DNA of 64,000 nt from Arcticimaribacter sp002477625 (GCA_943846665.1 OX044358.1:1798001-1862000); one strand, 5' to 3'; shown: positions 28,314-37,768, numbered from the stretch's first letter. Notes: generated by a model from the letters alone, not told the origin. Numbers and translations: made by a program.

Positions 28314-28773
28314 AATCTTGATATATTAAATTAAAATTTGAATCATAGGCTAGTTGTAGTTCGAAAACAGTTTCTTGTGCGAGGTCTTCAAAGGCAATCG
28401 ATGTAAAACCGAAATCTTCTGTGGGATTTAGCTCCAAAAGCTCAACGGGTGTAAGAGGGCTATCCTGTTCTACAAAATAGCGTTCTGCTGCTTCATCAGT
28501 ATCTAACTCTTGTTCTGGGGTTCTGATTAGTAGTGCAAGAATCAAAGAAGCTGCTATAGCGGTCACATAGGGAGAAAAACGTACAATTCGTGACTTTGGT
28601 TTTTTGGTCAATAGGTTATGAAGCCGCTCTTCAGACTTTTCAAAATATGCAGGCGGAACCCTAAAAGTTGATTGAACTTCAGCTATTTCAGCGAGACTTT
28701 CTAACTGCTTGCTTTGATGTTCAAAATAGCTTTCGGGCACTTTAAAGCTGTTGTTTTTATTGTTCAAGTTCAT
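28303..28773 (-). CDS. Single-pass membrane protein, probable anti-sigma factor
   Basis: The protein is 156 residues. The N-terminal ~75 residues are cytosolic and carry two related motifs, FKVPESYFEHQSKQLESLAE and FRVPPAYFEKSEERLHNLL. One transmembrane helix follows (VTAIAASLILALLI), then an acidic periplasmic tail. It overlaps the sigma factor gene by 17 bases, which fits translational coupling. No classic zinc anti-sigma HxxxCxxC motif is present. The anti-sigma role is inferred from position and topology. Confidence 0.65.
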   Translation of the reverse strand: MNLNNKNNSFKVPESYFEHQSKQLESLAEIAEVQSTFRVPPAYFEKSEERLHNLLTKKPKSRIVRFSPYVTAIAASLILALLIRTPEQELDTDEAAERYFVEQDSPLTPVELLELNPTEDFGFTSIAFEDLAQETVFELQLAYDSNFNLIYQDYED

Positions 28774-29296
28774 TTTTTATTTTTTTTACTGCATGATGAT
28801 AAGAGGCTTTTAGTCCGCCTATACTGGTTTCTAGTATCTCTGAAATCTCTTCGTATTTTAGTTCTTCATAGTATTTAAGATTAAAAACAAGGCGCTGTTT
28901 TTCTGGCAGATTGGCCACTGCTAATTGTAGTTTAAGAGCAATTGCATCTCCCTCGAAATAGACATCGGCTTCCAATTGACTCACCTGCTTTTCGTTGTAT
29001 TCATTAAGTGACAGCCCTAGTTTCCTTGATTTCTGTTTGATGAATGTTAGCGCTTCGTTAGTAGCAATTCGATACATCCAGCTAAAAAGTTTGCTTTCAC
29101 CTCTGAAATTTTTAATATTTTTAAAGACCTTGATGTAGGTGTTCTGTAATACGTCATCCGCATCTTCATGGTCAAAAACAATTTTACGAATATGCCAGTA
29201 CAAGGGTTGTTGATATTCCTTGATCAAGGTTTTGAATCCAGCTTCCTGCGTTGCTGGATTTTGTAAGGCATGTACTAAAAGAGTTTGCTCTTCCAA
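28757..29296 (-). CDS. ECF-type RNA polymerase sigma factor
   Basis: The protein is 179 residues. Region 2: DHEDADDVLQNTYIKVFKNI followed by FRGESKLFSWMYRIATN. Region 4: LPEKQRLVFNLKYYEELKYE with EISEILETSIGGLKASYHHA, a helix-turn-helix that binds the -35-type element. The start is a TTG at 29296, as no ATG lies in a sensible place. It heads a three-gene overlapping operon with a probable anti-sigma protein and a Spy-like protein, suggesting an envelope-stress response. Confidence 0.92.
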   Translation of the reverse strand: MEEQTLLVHALQNPATQEAGFKTLIKEYQQPLYWHIRKIVFDHEDADDVLQNTYIKVFKNIKNFRGESKLFSWMYRIATNEALTFIKQKSRKLGLSLNEYNEKQVSQLEADVYFEGDAIALKLQLAVANLPEKQRLVFNLKYYEELKYEEISEILETSIGGLKASYHHAVKKIKNELEQ

Positions 29297-29362
29297 CTAA
29301 AAGTGTTTAGTGCTTTGACTTTAAAATTACAAAATAGTTTAACCAAATTGAATTTATCGGTT

Positions 29363-31183
29363 TTAGAGCGATTGCATTTCAACTAACTTTTTGTAGTTGC
29401 TGTTGTTGCTGATCAATTCTGAATGTGTTCCCATTTCAATAATTTCACCGTTCTGCATTACTACAATTTGATCTGCTTTCTGAATGGTTGACAGTCTGTG
29501 GGCAATAACCAAGGAAGTTCTATTACTCATTAAGTTTTCTAGTGCTTCCTGTACAAGTTTTTCGGATTCTGTATCCAAGGCTGAGGTTGCTTCGTCTAAC
29601 ACCATGATGGGCGGGTTTTTGAGTACAGCACGTGCTATGGAGAGGCGTTGTTTCTGACCTCCAGATAATTTATTTCCTTGATCGCCAATATTGGTGTGGT
29701 ATCCTTCCGGCAGGGTGATGATGAACTCGTGGGCATTCGCTATTTTGGCAGCTTCGATAACCTCTTCGTCTGTGGCGTTGGGATTTCCTATGAGGAGGTT
29801 GTTTTGCACACTGTCATTAAATAAGATTGAATCTTGGGTAACTACACCGATCAGTTTACGCAGCGATTCTGTTGTTGCTTCTTTGATGTCCATTCCGTCG
29901 ATCTGAATACTCCCTTCTTGTACATCATAAAAGCGATTCAATAAATTTGCAACTGTAGTTTTCCCACTTCCCGATTGCCCTACCAAAGCAATGGTTTGCC
30001 CTTTTTTAAGGCTTAAAGAAAAGGCTTTAAGTACAGGTGTAGTGTCGTATTGAAAACCAATTTTATCAAAACGGACTTCAGCATTAAATCCACTAATGGG
30101 TTGAGCATTCGGATGGTCGGTGAGTTCGTTGGGAGCCTCGAGTATTTCTAAAACACGTTCCGCTGCGGCGTCCCCCTTTTTTATGGCATAGGATGCCTTA
30201 CTGATAGCTTTGGCTGGTGTTAGGATGTTGTAGGCCAAGGTGATGAAGACAATAAACGTAGTTCCGTCGAGTGTTTTGTCAACCAATACCATAGAGCCTC
30301 CAAACCAAAGTAAGCCACCAATAACTCCAATTCCCATAAACTCACTCAGGGGAGAAGCAAGGTTTTGACGGTTTAGTAATTTGTTTGAGAAATTAAAAAA
30401 GCTGGTTGTTGATTGAAAAAATTTAGTAATAAAACTTCCTTCGGCACTAAACGCTTTGATGATATGTAACCCTCCCAAAGACTCTTCAACAACTGACAAG
30501 AGTTCACCTTGTTCTTTTTGTACGTTCTGAGAATGCTTTTTTAAACTTTTACCCACAGACGAAATGATGAAACCAGAAATCGGAATGAATGTAAGTACGA
30601 AAATCGACAGTTTTACATTCATATTGAACATAACGATTAAGGTAAAGACAATGGTCAGGGGTTCTCTTACAATCAACTCCATAATCGATAGAAAGGAATG
30701 TTGAATTTCAAGAACATCAGAAGTGATTCGTGCCAGGGTATCTCCTTTTTTCTTTTCTGTAAAATAAGAAACGGGCTGTGCTAAAATTTTTGAGTACAAA
30801 GAATTTCGTAAATCCTTTAAAATCCCATTGCGTAAAAAGGTGATAAAAAACATCGCCAAATAGTTGAATAAATTCTTGAGAAAGAATAAAATTAAAATCA
30901 ATGCAATCGCAATAGTCAGTGCACCCAGAGGATTTTCTTCTAAGGTAGATCCAACTTTGTAGTTTATGGTGTTTTCAATATAATTTTGAAGGTCAAAAAT
31001 CCCCGTATACACCGGTTCAACATCAACTTTTGGTGTTTTGTCAAACAATACATTCAGCATCGGAATGAGCGCCACAAATGAGAGTGCACTAAAAAAAGCA
31101 TAGAGTATGTTGAATACAATATTCAAGAAAGCGAAACGCTTATAAGGGAGTGCAAAAAGTATTATTTTTTTAAAATAGTTCAT
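29363..31183 (-). CDS. ABC exporter, fused permease and ATPase (MsbA-like)
   Basis: The protein is 606 residues. The N-terminal ~330 residues form a six-helix type IV ABC transmembrane domain. The ATPase domain follows: Walker A GQSGSGKTTVANLL, Q-loop VTQDSILF, signature LSGGQKQRLSIARAVL, Walker B IMVLDEATSALD, H-loop IAHRLST. It works as a homodimer in the inner membrane. Substrate cannot be read off; lipid or lipid A export is the usual role of MsbA-like proteins in this phylum. The start codon directly follows the stop of the upstream phosphohexomutase gene, so they are co-transcribed. Confidence 0.9.
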   Translation of the reverse strand: MNYFKKIILFALPYKRFAFLNIVFNILYAFFSALSFVALIPMLNVLFDKTPKVDVEPVYTGIFDLQNYIENTINYKVGSTLEENPLGALTIAIALILILFFLKNLFNYLAMFFITFLRNGILKDLRNSLYSKILAQPVSYFTEKKKGDTLARITSDVLEIQHSFLSIMELIVREPLTIVFTLIVMFNMNVKLSIFVLTFIPISGFIISSVGKSLKKHSQNVQKEQGELLSVVEESLGGLHIIKAFSAEGSFITKFFQSTTSFFNFSNKLLNRQNLASPLSEFMGIGVIGGLLWFGGSMVLVDKTLDGTTFIVFITLAYNILTPAKAISKASYAIKKGDAAAERVLEILEAPNELTDHPNAQPISGFNAEVRFDKIGFQYDTTPVLKAFSLSLKKGQTIALVGQSGSGKTTVANLLNRFYDVQEGSIQIDGMDIKEATTESLRKLIGVVTQDSILFNDSVQNNLLIGNPNATDEEVIEAAKIANAHEFIITLPEGYHTNIGDQGNKLSGGQKQRLSIARAVLKNPPIMVLDEATSALDTESEKLVQEALENLMSNRTSLVIAHRLSTIQKADQIVVMQNGEIIEMGTHSELISNNSNYKKLVEMQSL

Positions 31184-32878
31184 CTATATACCTAAGCTTT
31201 TAATTAATTTTCGGCATTGGTCAGTCAGTATTTTTTTGGTTGCTTCGTATGCATCAGCATTTGTAAGCTTTTTATTTACGCTAAAGTAAAATTTAATTTT
31301 GGGCTCAGTGCCACTTGGGCGAACCGATATTTGAGATCCATCAGACAAAATGAAGCGCAGCACGTTGGATTTTGGGAAGGCTAAGGGTTGTTCAGCTCCG
31401 TTTACCGAGCGGCTGATCTGGCTTTCAAAATCATCTATTTGTTCAACATTGACTCCAGCGATTGACTTCGGTGGCTTGGTTCTGTAGGTATGCATCATTT
31501 GTTGAATCTCTTCAAAGCCAGCCTTTCCTTTCTTGGTTAATGAAATCAATTCTTCGTGATACAATCCAAATTTCACATAACTATCGATGAGGTATTCGTA
31601 GAAGGAGCTCCCTTTACTTTTTTGAATTGCGGCAATTTCTGCTGCAAGTAGGGCAGAGCTGATAGCATCTTTGTCTCGAACCTGATCTCCTACCATATAG
31701 CCATAGCTTTCTTCTCCTCCACCAATGAAAGTTTGATTTGGATAGTCCTCAATCATTTTGGCAATCCATTTAAAACCCGTTAATCCAAGTTTGCATTCAA
31801 CGCCAAAGTATGATGCTAAAACGGGCATTACGGGAGAGGAAACAACCGTAGAGCCGATGAATTGCTTTTGAGATAAGCTTTCGGGGTACTGTTCTAATAA
31901 ATAGCGGGTCAAAACAAGCATGGTTTGATTTCCGTTCAGAATTTCAAAAACACCTTTCCGATTCCGAACGGCAATACCAAAACGATCGGCATCCGGATCG
32001 GTTCCGATCAGCAAATCAGCATCTAGTTCTTCTGCTTTTTCCAATCCCAGAGCCAAGGCTGCTCTTTCCTCGGGGTTGGGTGACACTACCGTTGGGAAAT
32101 CTCCGTCGGGAGTTTCTTGTTCTTGAACACTATGGAATTGTGAATAGCCTGCGGCTTTAAAGACTTGAGGCATCAAGGTGATTGCTGTTCCGTGAAGCGA
32201 TGTGAAGACTACAGAAAAAGCTGCTTTAGCTGCTTTAGAAGCTGTACTTAGCTGAAGGGCAGTTTTACAAAAGGCATCATCAACTTCTTTGTCAATTAAA
32301 TGTATTTTAGATTCCTTGGCTTCAAATCGAATTGCATCGAAATTTGTTTGCTCAATCTGAGCGATTATTTTATGATCGTGAGGAGGAACAATTTGCCCAC
32401 CATCTTTCCAGTACACTTTGTATCCATTGTATTCGGGAGGGTTGTGCGAAGCTGTCAAAACAATCCCACAGTGTGCGTTTAGATAACGAACTGCAAAGGA
32501 TAATTCGGGTGTTGGACGAAGATCCGAAAACAGATATACTTCAATGTCGTTTGCCGAAAATACTGCTGCGACTGTTTTTGCTAGACTTTTGCTGTTGTGT
32601 CTACAATCATAAGCAATGACTACTTTGATGGTTTCGGAAGGAAATTGTTGTTTCAAGTAGGAAGCAAGTCCTTGGGTGCTTCTTCCTAAGGTGTATTTGT
32701 TGATGCGATTCGTTCCAACTCCCATTAAACCTCGAATTCCTCCGGTTCCAAATTCTAAATCTTTGTAGAAGGCATCTTCTAACTCATTAGGGTTTTGGTG
32801 TAGGAGGTCGACTTGTTTTTGTGTGGCGGCGTCAAAGGGGGGATGTTGCCATTGAGCCACTTTTTGTTTGAAACTCAT
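31184..32878 (-). CDS. Phosphoglucomutase/phosphomannomutase family enzyme
   Basis: The protein is 564 residues from an ATG at 32878 (MSFKQKVAQW). The longer open frame upstream overlaps the glycosyltransferase gene in another frame and is rejected. Motifs of the alpha-D-phosphohexomutase family: catalytic phosphoserine loop TASHNPPEYNGYKVYW, metal-binding GTDPDADRFGIAV, sugar-binding GGEESYGYMVGD, phosphate-binding RPSGTEPKIKFY. It interconverts hexose 1- and 6-phosphates for cell-surface sugar synthesis. Its ATG overlaps the stop of the GT2 gene as ATGA. Confidence 0.93.
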   Translation of the reverse strand: MSFKQKVAQWQHPPFDAATQKQVDLLHQNPNELEDAFYKDLEFGTGGIRGLMGVGTNRINKYTLGRSTQGLASYLKQQFPSETIKVVIAYDCRHNSKSLAKTVAAVFSANDIEVYLFSDLRPTPELSFAVRYLNAHCGIVLTASHNPPEYNGYKVYWKDGGQIVPPHDHKIIAQIEQTNFDAIRFEAKESKIHLIDKEVDDAFCKTALQLSTASKAAKAAFSVVFTSLHGTAITLMPQVFKAAGYSQFHSVQEQETPDGDFPTVVSPNPEERAALALGLEKAEELDADLLIGTDPDADRFGIAVRNRKGVFEILNGNQTMLVLTRYLLEQYPESLSQKQFIGSTVVSSPVMPVLASYFGVECKLGLTGFKWIAKMIEDYPNQTFIGGGEESYGYMVGDQVRDKDAISSALLAAEIAAIQKSKGSSFYEYLIDSYVKFGLYHEELISLTKKGKAGFEEIQQMMHTYRTKPPKSIAGVNVEQIDDFESQISRSVNGAEQPLAFPKSNVLRFILSDGSQISVRPSGTEPKIKFYFSVNKKLTNADAYEATKKILTDQCRKLIKSLGI

Positions 32879-33828
32879 TCGTAGGATTTTAGTGTTCTCT
32901 TGATGGAATAGCGTTGGGAATGATTTTGTTGCCCCACCCAAAGTTCGCCTAGGAACCCAGCAATAAAAAAGAGTGTCCCCAGGATAATGGTGGTGAGTGC
33001 AATATAGAATTCGGGACGCTCGGCAATAAGGCGTCCGTCCGTATTGATGTAGAGCTTGTCGATTCCGAGATAGAGCGCAGCACTGAAGCCAATAAAAAAC
33101 ACAAGGGATCCCCAAAAGCCGAAAAAGTGCATGGGGCGTTTTCCAAATTTATTCAGGAAACTCAGTGTTATAAGATCCAGAAAGCCGTTTACAAAACGAA
33201 TCCACCCGAATTTGGTAACACCAAATTTACGTGCCTGATGCACCACAATTTGTTCTCCAATTCTGTTGAAACCCGCTTGGGCTGCCAAAACGGGAATGTA
33301 TCGGTGCATTTCGCCAAAAACTTCAATCGTCTTGATGACTTCCTTTTTATACGCTTTTATGCCACAGTTAAAATCATGAAGGTATATTCCAGAGCTGCGT
33401 CGCGCGGCCCAGTTGAATAATTTGGAAGGAATGTTTTTAAAAAATAAAGAATCGTAGCGTTTCTTTTTCCAGCCCGAGATTAAATCTAAATCTTCGGAAA
33501 TTATACGATTATACAAGTTGGGGATTTCACTGGGTGCGTCTTGAAGGTCCGCATCAAGAGTCACAACAACAGCACCGCTCGCTTCTGCAAAGCCAGCGTG
33601 AAGGGCTTGCGATTTACCAAAGTTTTTTGAAAAACGAATCCCATAGGTTGTACTATGGGATTGGTGTAATTTTTCAATTTCTTCCCACGAATTATCGGTA
33701 CTACCATCGTCGATGAAAATAATTTCAAAGCTCAGGTCTGTAGCGTTCAACTCTGTTAGAATCCACCCGTGTAATTCGGGCAGCGATTCTGCTTCATTGA
33801 GCAGTGGGATGATGATGGATAAATTCAT
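32875..33828 (-). CDS. GT2 glycosyltransferase with two C-terminal membrane helices (DPMS/GtrB-like)
   Basis: The protein is 317 residues. GT-A fold motifs: SIIIPLLNEAESLPEL, DDGSTDNSW, DxD-type TLDADLQDAP and NCGIKAYKKEVI. Two hydrophobic helices near residues 232-255 and 265-292 anchor it in the inner membrane. Such enzymes move a sugar from a nucleotide donor to polyprenyl phosphate on the cytosolic face; the sugar is not predictable. It is first gene of a tight operon with the phosphohexomutase and the ABC exporter, which suggests an envelope glycan or lipid pathway. Confidence 0.9.
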   Translation of the reverse strand: MNLSIIIPLLNEAESLPELHGWILTELNATDLSFEIIFIDDGSTDNSWEEIEKLHQSHSTTYGIRFSKNFGKSQALHAGFAEASGAVVVTLDADLQDAPSEIPNLYNRIISEDLDLISGWKKKRYDSLFFKNIPSKLFNWAARRSSGIYLHDFNCGIKAYKKEVIKTIEVFGEMHRYIPVLAAQAGFNRIGEQIVVHQARKFGVTKFGWIRFVNGFLDLITLSFLNKFGKRPMHFFGFWGSLVFFIGFSAALYLGIDKLYINTDGRLIAERPEFYIALTTIILGTLFFIAGFLGELWVGQQNHSQRYSIKRTLKSYE

Positions 33829-33866
33829 AGCTTGTATAACGGTTACAAAGCTACAAAATTATACGC

Positions 33867-34391
33867 TTATTCTGGGCGGCTTTTACTGAAGATGAGACCC
33901 GTGATCACTGAAATGATTAACCCAGAAAAAAGATTCAGCACAATAATAAAACTACTAGTCATTATTGGTCCAGAAAACTTTTCTTGCATCGATTCTACTT
34001 GATTGATAATGTCCTGACTTGCTTCAGGATTTTGTTCTAAGAATTGATCCATTCCCATTTGAAGCGCCTTGTTCATCATTTCTGGATCAAGTACGTTCGA
34101 AAGCACTAAAAAATAAGCCACATTGATGAGTCCGCTTATTGCAGCCATACCAAGTCCCATTTTTATACCCTGCGACAACGACATAAATCCTTCGTTGTCT
34201 TTTCGGTAACTGTATTGAGCAAAAGCAATTACGCCTATCGTTATTGCAATGCTTACAAGAGTGGTGCTTGTTTCGTTTTGGTAATGCATTTCCAATGAAA
34301 AAAGCATGAGTCCAAAGACAACTGAAATGCCTCCCAATAATGCTCCGTATTGTAGGATGTACTTTTTTAATTCAAGATTTTGATTTTCCAT
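33867..34391 (-). CDS. DUF4199-family membrane protein
   Basis: The protein is 174 residues with four hydrophobic segments (starting near residues 15, 42, 78 and 144). A soluble loop between the third and fourth is rich in Met, Gln and Glu (around LDPEMMNKALQMGMDQFLEQ). The pattern matches DUF4199 proteins, common and uncharacterised in Bacteroidota. They often lie next to a GT2 glycosyltransferase, as here. No catalytic motif is visible. Confidence 0.82.
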   Translation of the reverse strand: MENQNLELKKYILQYGALLGGISVVFGLMLFSLEMHYQNETSTTLVSIAITIGVIAFAQYSYRKDNEGFMSLSQGIKMGLGMAAISGLINVAYFLVLSNVLDPEMMNKALQMGMDQFLEQNPEASQDIINQVESMQEKFSGPIMTSSFIIVLNLFSGLIISVITGLIFSKSRPE

Positions 34392-34422
34392 AAGATTTGT
34401 TTTAATTATTTGATAGGTTTAG

Positions 34423-34454
34423 TTGGTTAAATTTAGAAAAAACAATTACATTTG
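34423..34454 (+). promoter_or_regulatory. Promoter of L31 gene (Bacteroidetes type)
   Basis: -33 TTG at 34423-34425 and -7 TACATTTG at 34447-34454, 21 bases apart. The L31 ATG follows 22 bases later. Confidence 0.7.
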
Positions 34455-34476
34455 CAGACGTTTTAAAAATAAATTT

Positions 34477-34734
34477 ATGAAAGCAGGTATACATCCAGAG
34501 AATTATAGACTAGTAGCTTTTAAAGATATGTCTAACGAAGATGTCTTTCTAACCAAGTCAACAGTAAACACAAAAGAGACTCTTGAAGTTGATGGAGTAG
34601 AGTATCCTCTAATCAAACTTGAGATTTCAAGAACATCGCATCCTTTCTACACTGGGAAAACCAAATTGGTTGATACAGCAGGTAGAATTGATAAATTCAA
34701 AAACAAATATTCTAAGTTTAAAAAGGAAGAATAG
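34477..34734 (+). CDS. rpmE2: 50S ribosomal protein L31, type B
   Basis: The protein is 85 residues from ATG 34477 (MKAGIHPENYRLVAFKDMSN); the open frame upstream includes the promoter and is not coding. Type B features: no CxxC zinc motif, and the conserved SRTSHPFYTGKTKLVDTAGR followed by a Lys-rich end. It has its own promoter and a strong terminator, so it is a single-gene unit. Zinc-free L31 forms replace zinc forms during zinc starvation in some bacteria, but no zinc operator was recognised here. Confidence 0.96.
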   Translation: MKAGIHPENYRLVAFKDMSNEDVFLTKSTVNTKETLEVDGVEYPLIKLEISRTSHPFYTGKTKLVDTAGRIDKFKNKYSKFKKEE

Positions 34735-34756
34735 TATGTTCAACCTTATACCGTAC

Positions 34757-34788
34757 AGCTGTCTATTCGTTTAGGCAGCTTTTTTTTT
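34757..34788 (+). terminator. Rho-independent terminator of L31 gene
   Basis: 8-bp stem agctgtct (34757-34764) with aggcagct (34773-34780), including one G-U pair, followed by eight T residues. Confidence 0.9.
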
Positions 34789-34884
34789 GAGCTTTTTTTT
34801 AAAAGACTACTTTTTAGAAAATCCTTAAATTTGTAACTTCATAAAGACTATTTACTGCATCACCCTAAGAGTATAATTAAACCT

Positions 34885-36081
34885 ATGTCAACACAAATCA
34901 ACGCTATTCTGTTTGATGGACCCGAGCGGGTTCAGCTACTTCCTTTTACCTACATTCGTCCGGTAGCCGAGCTTCGAATCGGAATCGATACCTTAATTGA
35001 AAAGTGGAATGCTTTTTTAAATACAAGCTGTTCCTATGCCACCCAAGCGTATTTAGCACCCAAATTTCCTGCAAAACCAGCTGCACTCAATTGTTTTATC
35101 AATCCAAGTTATATTCCTACCCAAGCTTTAGTTGATCAAATAAAAGAATTGCAAGAAAAACAGGTTTTGCTTTGCGAAAACAAGCCGGTAGCATGCTGTA
35201 CTTCAGACTCTGTTCTACCACAAGATTTTTCGAATTTTGAAGTGGTTGTGGTACAAGAAGCGCTTCTGCATATTGAAAAGGTGTCCGATTTATTTTCCAA
35301 AAACGCAGCCGTTTTAGCCATGGATTTTGATCGTCTTACGCACAATAAAGTTTCTCAGCCATTGGATAATTCCAATCGATTGATTCATCCCGAACGTATT
35401 TTTATTACTCCCGGAGCCCAAGTTTCTTGCGCTGTTCTCAATGCTACAGATGGCCCTATTTATATCGGATCAAATGCACAGATTCTGGAAGGTTCGCTCT
35501 TGCGCGGTCCAATAGCGCTATGCGACAAGGTGCTGGTTAAAATGGGAACTAAGGTTTATGGTGGGACAACCATCGGGCCCAATTCTAAGATAGGAGGTGA
35601 GTTGAATAATGTTCTCTTTCTTGGGAATTCGAACAAAGGACACGACGGTTTTTTAGGAAATGCAGTCATTGGCGAATGGTGTAATATTGGCGCAGCAACT
35701 GATGCTTCTAACCTGAAGAATAATTATGGGAACGTTCGAATTTGGAATTATGAAACAGAGAATTTTGCCAAATCAGCCTTGCAATTTTGTGGGCTTTTGA
35801 TGGGCGATTTCAGTCGGTGTGGGATTCATTCCATGTTCAATACAGCAACCCTAATTGGAATCAATACTAATATTTTTGGTAGTGGTTTTCCGAGAACCTT
35901 TATTCCTAGCTTTAGTTACGGAGGTGCACAAGGTTTTCAGACCCACGCTTTTCGTAAGGCTATGGAGTCTAACGTGGCCATGATGAAACGCAAAGGGGAA
36001 CAACTTTCAGATCTTGATACCGCCATTCTTCAAACTGTTTTCGAACTGTCTTCCGTATGGAGAAAAGACCGTTCGTCTTAA
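34885..36081 (+). CDS. GlmU-like putative sugar nucleotidyltransferase
   Basis: The protein is 398 residues. A diverged nucleotidyltransferase-like N-terminal half (ILFDGPERVQLLPFTYIRPV) is joined to a left-handed beta-helix of hexapeptide repeats at about residues 190-330 (GPIYIGSNAQILEGSLLRGP, GTKVYGGTTIGPNSKIGGEL). This matches the GlmU-family protein conserved in Flavobacteriia, distinct from true GlmU. The N-terminal half lacks the classic LxxGxGTRM loop, so transferase activity is doubtful and the substrate is unknown. A TAAATTTG element at 34826-34833 may be its -7 box. Confidence 0.85.
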   Translation: MSTQINAILFDGPERVQLLPFTYIRPVAELRIGIDTLIEKWNAFLNTSCSYATQAYLAPKFPAKPAALNCFINPSYIPTQALVDQIKELQEKQVLLCENKPVACCTSDSVLPQDFSNFEVVVVQEALLHIEKVSDLFSKNAAVLAMDFDRLTHNKVSQPLDNSNRLIHPERIFITPGAQVSCAVLNATDGPIYIGSNAQILEGSLLRGPIALCDKVLVKMGTKVYGGTTIGPNSKIGGELNNVLFLGNSNKGHDGFLGNAVIGEWCNIGAATDASNLKNNYGNVRIWNYETENFAKSALQFCGLLMGDFSRCGIHSMFNTATLIGINTNIFGSGFPRTFIPSFSYGGAQGFQTHAFRKAMESNVAMMKRKGEQLSDLDTAILQTVFELSSVWRKDRSS

Positions 36082-36100
36082 ATCCATTTTGCTTCATTGT

Positions 36101-37726
36101 TTAGTTGCTTTTTCGTACCCTTTTTAAATTTAAAAGATTGATTGCATTCATTTCCAAGCCGTGCACATTTTTTCGAGTAAAGCGTATGGCTTGATCGTAA
36201 TACAAAGGAATTACTGGATATTGCGACATCATTAGGCGATCCATTTCTTTATACAATGCTGTGCGCTTCTCCGGATTGGAAACGGTCATTGTTTCTTGAT
36301 AGAGCTCATCGAAATCAGGGCTGATGAAGTGGGTGTAGTTGGGTCCAGAAGGCGAAAAGTTTTTTGAATTGAATAAAGATAAATAGTTTTCTGCATCCGG
36401 ATAATCGGCAATCCAACTTGCTCTAAAGCTCTCTAAATTTCCAGAACTTTTTGCCTGACGTAAGGTAGCGGTCGGCATTAAATCAATCGTAAGGTCGATG
36501 CCTATGTTTTGGTAGGCACGTTGCAAATACTCGCAAATATCTAAATAATTTACATCGGTAGCCAGTCTTAATTTGGGCTGTTCGTTATGCTCGTTAATGA
36601 ATTCTTGAACTAAGGCTTGCGCCAATTTTGGATTGTATTCGTTGAGGTTTTGATTTCCGTGGCCGGGAAGTCCTTTGGGAATAAAACCCTGAAATGCCGG
36701 AAAACCAATGGTGTTTCGGAGAAAGAGAATCATTTTTTCACGATCAAAACCAATATTCATGGCCTTCCGTATCTTTTGGGATTGAACTGCCTTATTGTTG
36801 GCTTCCAAATAAAAACCAATATACTCGGTGTTTAGGTAAGGTCCTTTTTCCATCCGAATATGCTCTTGGTATTTTTCTTGTAATGTACCCTGCGGTGTGA
36901 GTAAATCATCTTTATAGGATGTATCCAAGGAGTTGAGGAAATCGAATTTCCCCTGAGTGAACAACATGAATTCACTTTGAATATCCGGTAAAAAGCGAAT
37001 TGCAATTGCTTCTAAATAGGGGAGTTGCTGACCTGTTGTATCTTTTTCGAAATAGCGGTTGTTTTTGCGTAAAACGAGTTTTACATCCTCTTCCCATTTT
37101 TTGAATTGAAAAGGACCTGTTCCAATGGGGTTTGCTCTAAAATCTTCTTTGAAATATGCTATTCCTTCGTGGGGCACGACTGCACAATAGCGCATGCTAA
37201 GAAGCCCAAGAAAGGCTGGAAAGGCTTGTTTGAGCTTGATTTGAAGCGTGTGTTGGTCTAGGGCTGTATAGGCCTTTACATTCTGTAGAACCCATCCTCC
37301 AGGAGAACCGGTTTGATCATCTTGTAGTCGGTCAAAACTGAATACAAAATCCTCAGCCGTAACTGTTCGTGATTTGGCTGTCCCGAAAACTGGGGAGTTA
37401 TGAAAGTACACATCCTCTCGTAAAAAAAAGGTATAGATTGTTCCCTCAGAACTAATTTCCCATCTTCGGGCAATTTCTGGCTGAATGTTTAAGGAATCGT
37501 CCAGTTGCACTAAGCCGTTGAAGAGTTGTTGTATGGGCCAAATATTTTGCGGATTTCTCGCAAAAGCAGGATCAAGGGAAGTGATGTTTCTGAATTCATT
37601 GTAACGAAAGACTTGTTGCTCTAGTTTTTGACCTTCGAACCCACAGCCCCAAAACAGCATGCTGATAGTGACCAAGAGCGTATGGGTTATGGAGGATCGA
37701 AAATTGGCGGTGAAGTTGAAAACCAA
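36101..37726 (-). CDS. ABC transporter substrate-binding lipoprotein, family 5 (oligopeptide type)
   Basis: The protein is 541 residues. The lipobox LFWGC places the lipidated Cys at residue 28. Family 5 features: SLDPAFARNPQNIWPIQQLF, IARRWEISSEGTIYTFFLRE, the central KIRKAMNIGFDREKMI and a C-terminal RFTRKNVHGLEMN. It binds peptides or similar ligands in the periplasm. No permease or ATPase genes are adjacent, so its transporter partners lie elsewhere. The start is a TTG at 37726; the only later ATG (residue 23) would destroy the signal peptide. Confidence 0.88.
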   Translation of the reverse strand: MVFNFTANFRSSITHTLLVTISMLFWGCGFEGQKLEQQVFRYNEFRNITSLDPAFARNPQNIWPIQQLFNGLVQLDDSLNIQPEIARRWEISSEGTIYTFFLREDVYFHNSPVFGTAKSRTVTAEDFVFSFDRLQDDQTGSPGGWVLQNVKAYTALDQHTLQIKLKQAFPAFLGLLSMRYCAVVPHEGIAYFKEDFRANPIGTGPFQFKKWEEDVKLVLRKNNRYFEKDTTGQQLPYLEAIAIRFLPDIQSEFMLFTQGKFDFLNSLDTSYKDDLLTPQGTLQEKYQEHIRMEKGPYLNTEYIGFYLEANNKAVQSQKIRKAMNIGFDREKMILFLRNTIGFPAFQGFIPKGLPGHGNQNLNEYNPKLAQALVQEFINEHNEQPKLRLATDVNYLDICEYLQRAYQNIGIDLTIDLMPTATLRQAKSSGNLESFRASWIADYPDAENYLSLFNSKNFSPSGPNYTHFISPDFDELYQETMTVSNPEKRTALYKEMDRLMMSQYPVIPLYYDQAIRFTRKNVHGLEMNAINLLNLKRVRKSN

Positions 37727-37768
37727 AGTAGTATATTTGTCCCAAAATTAACCTTTTTTAGATATAAT

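Noticed and set aside
32879..33115. 79-residue N-terminal extension of the phosphohexomutase
   Set aside because: It reads the glycosyltransferase gene in a different frame; family sequence begins at ATG 32878.
37628..37768. ATG-started extension of mtaB
   Set aside because: It overlaps the divergent lipoprotein's signal peptide region and has no methylthiotransferase sequence.
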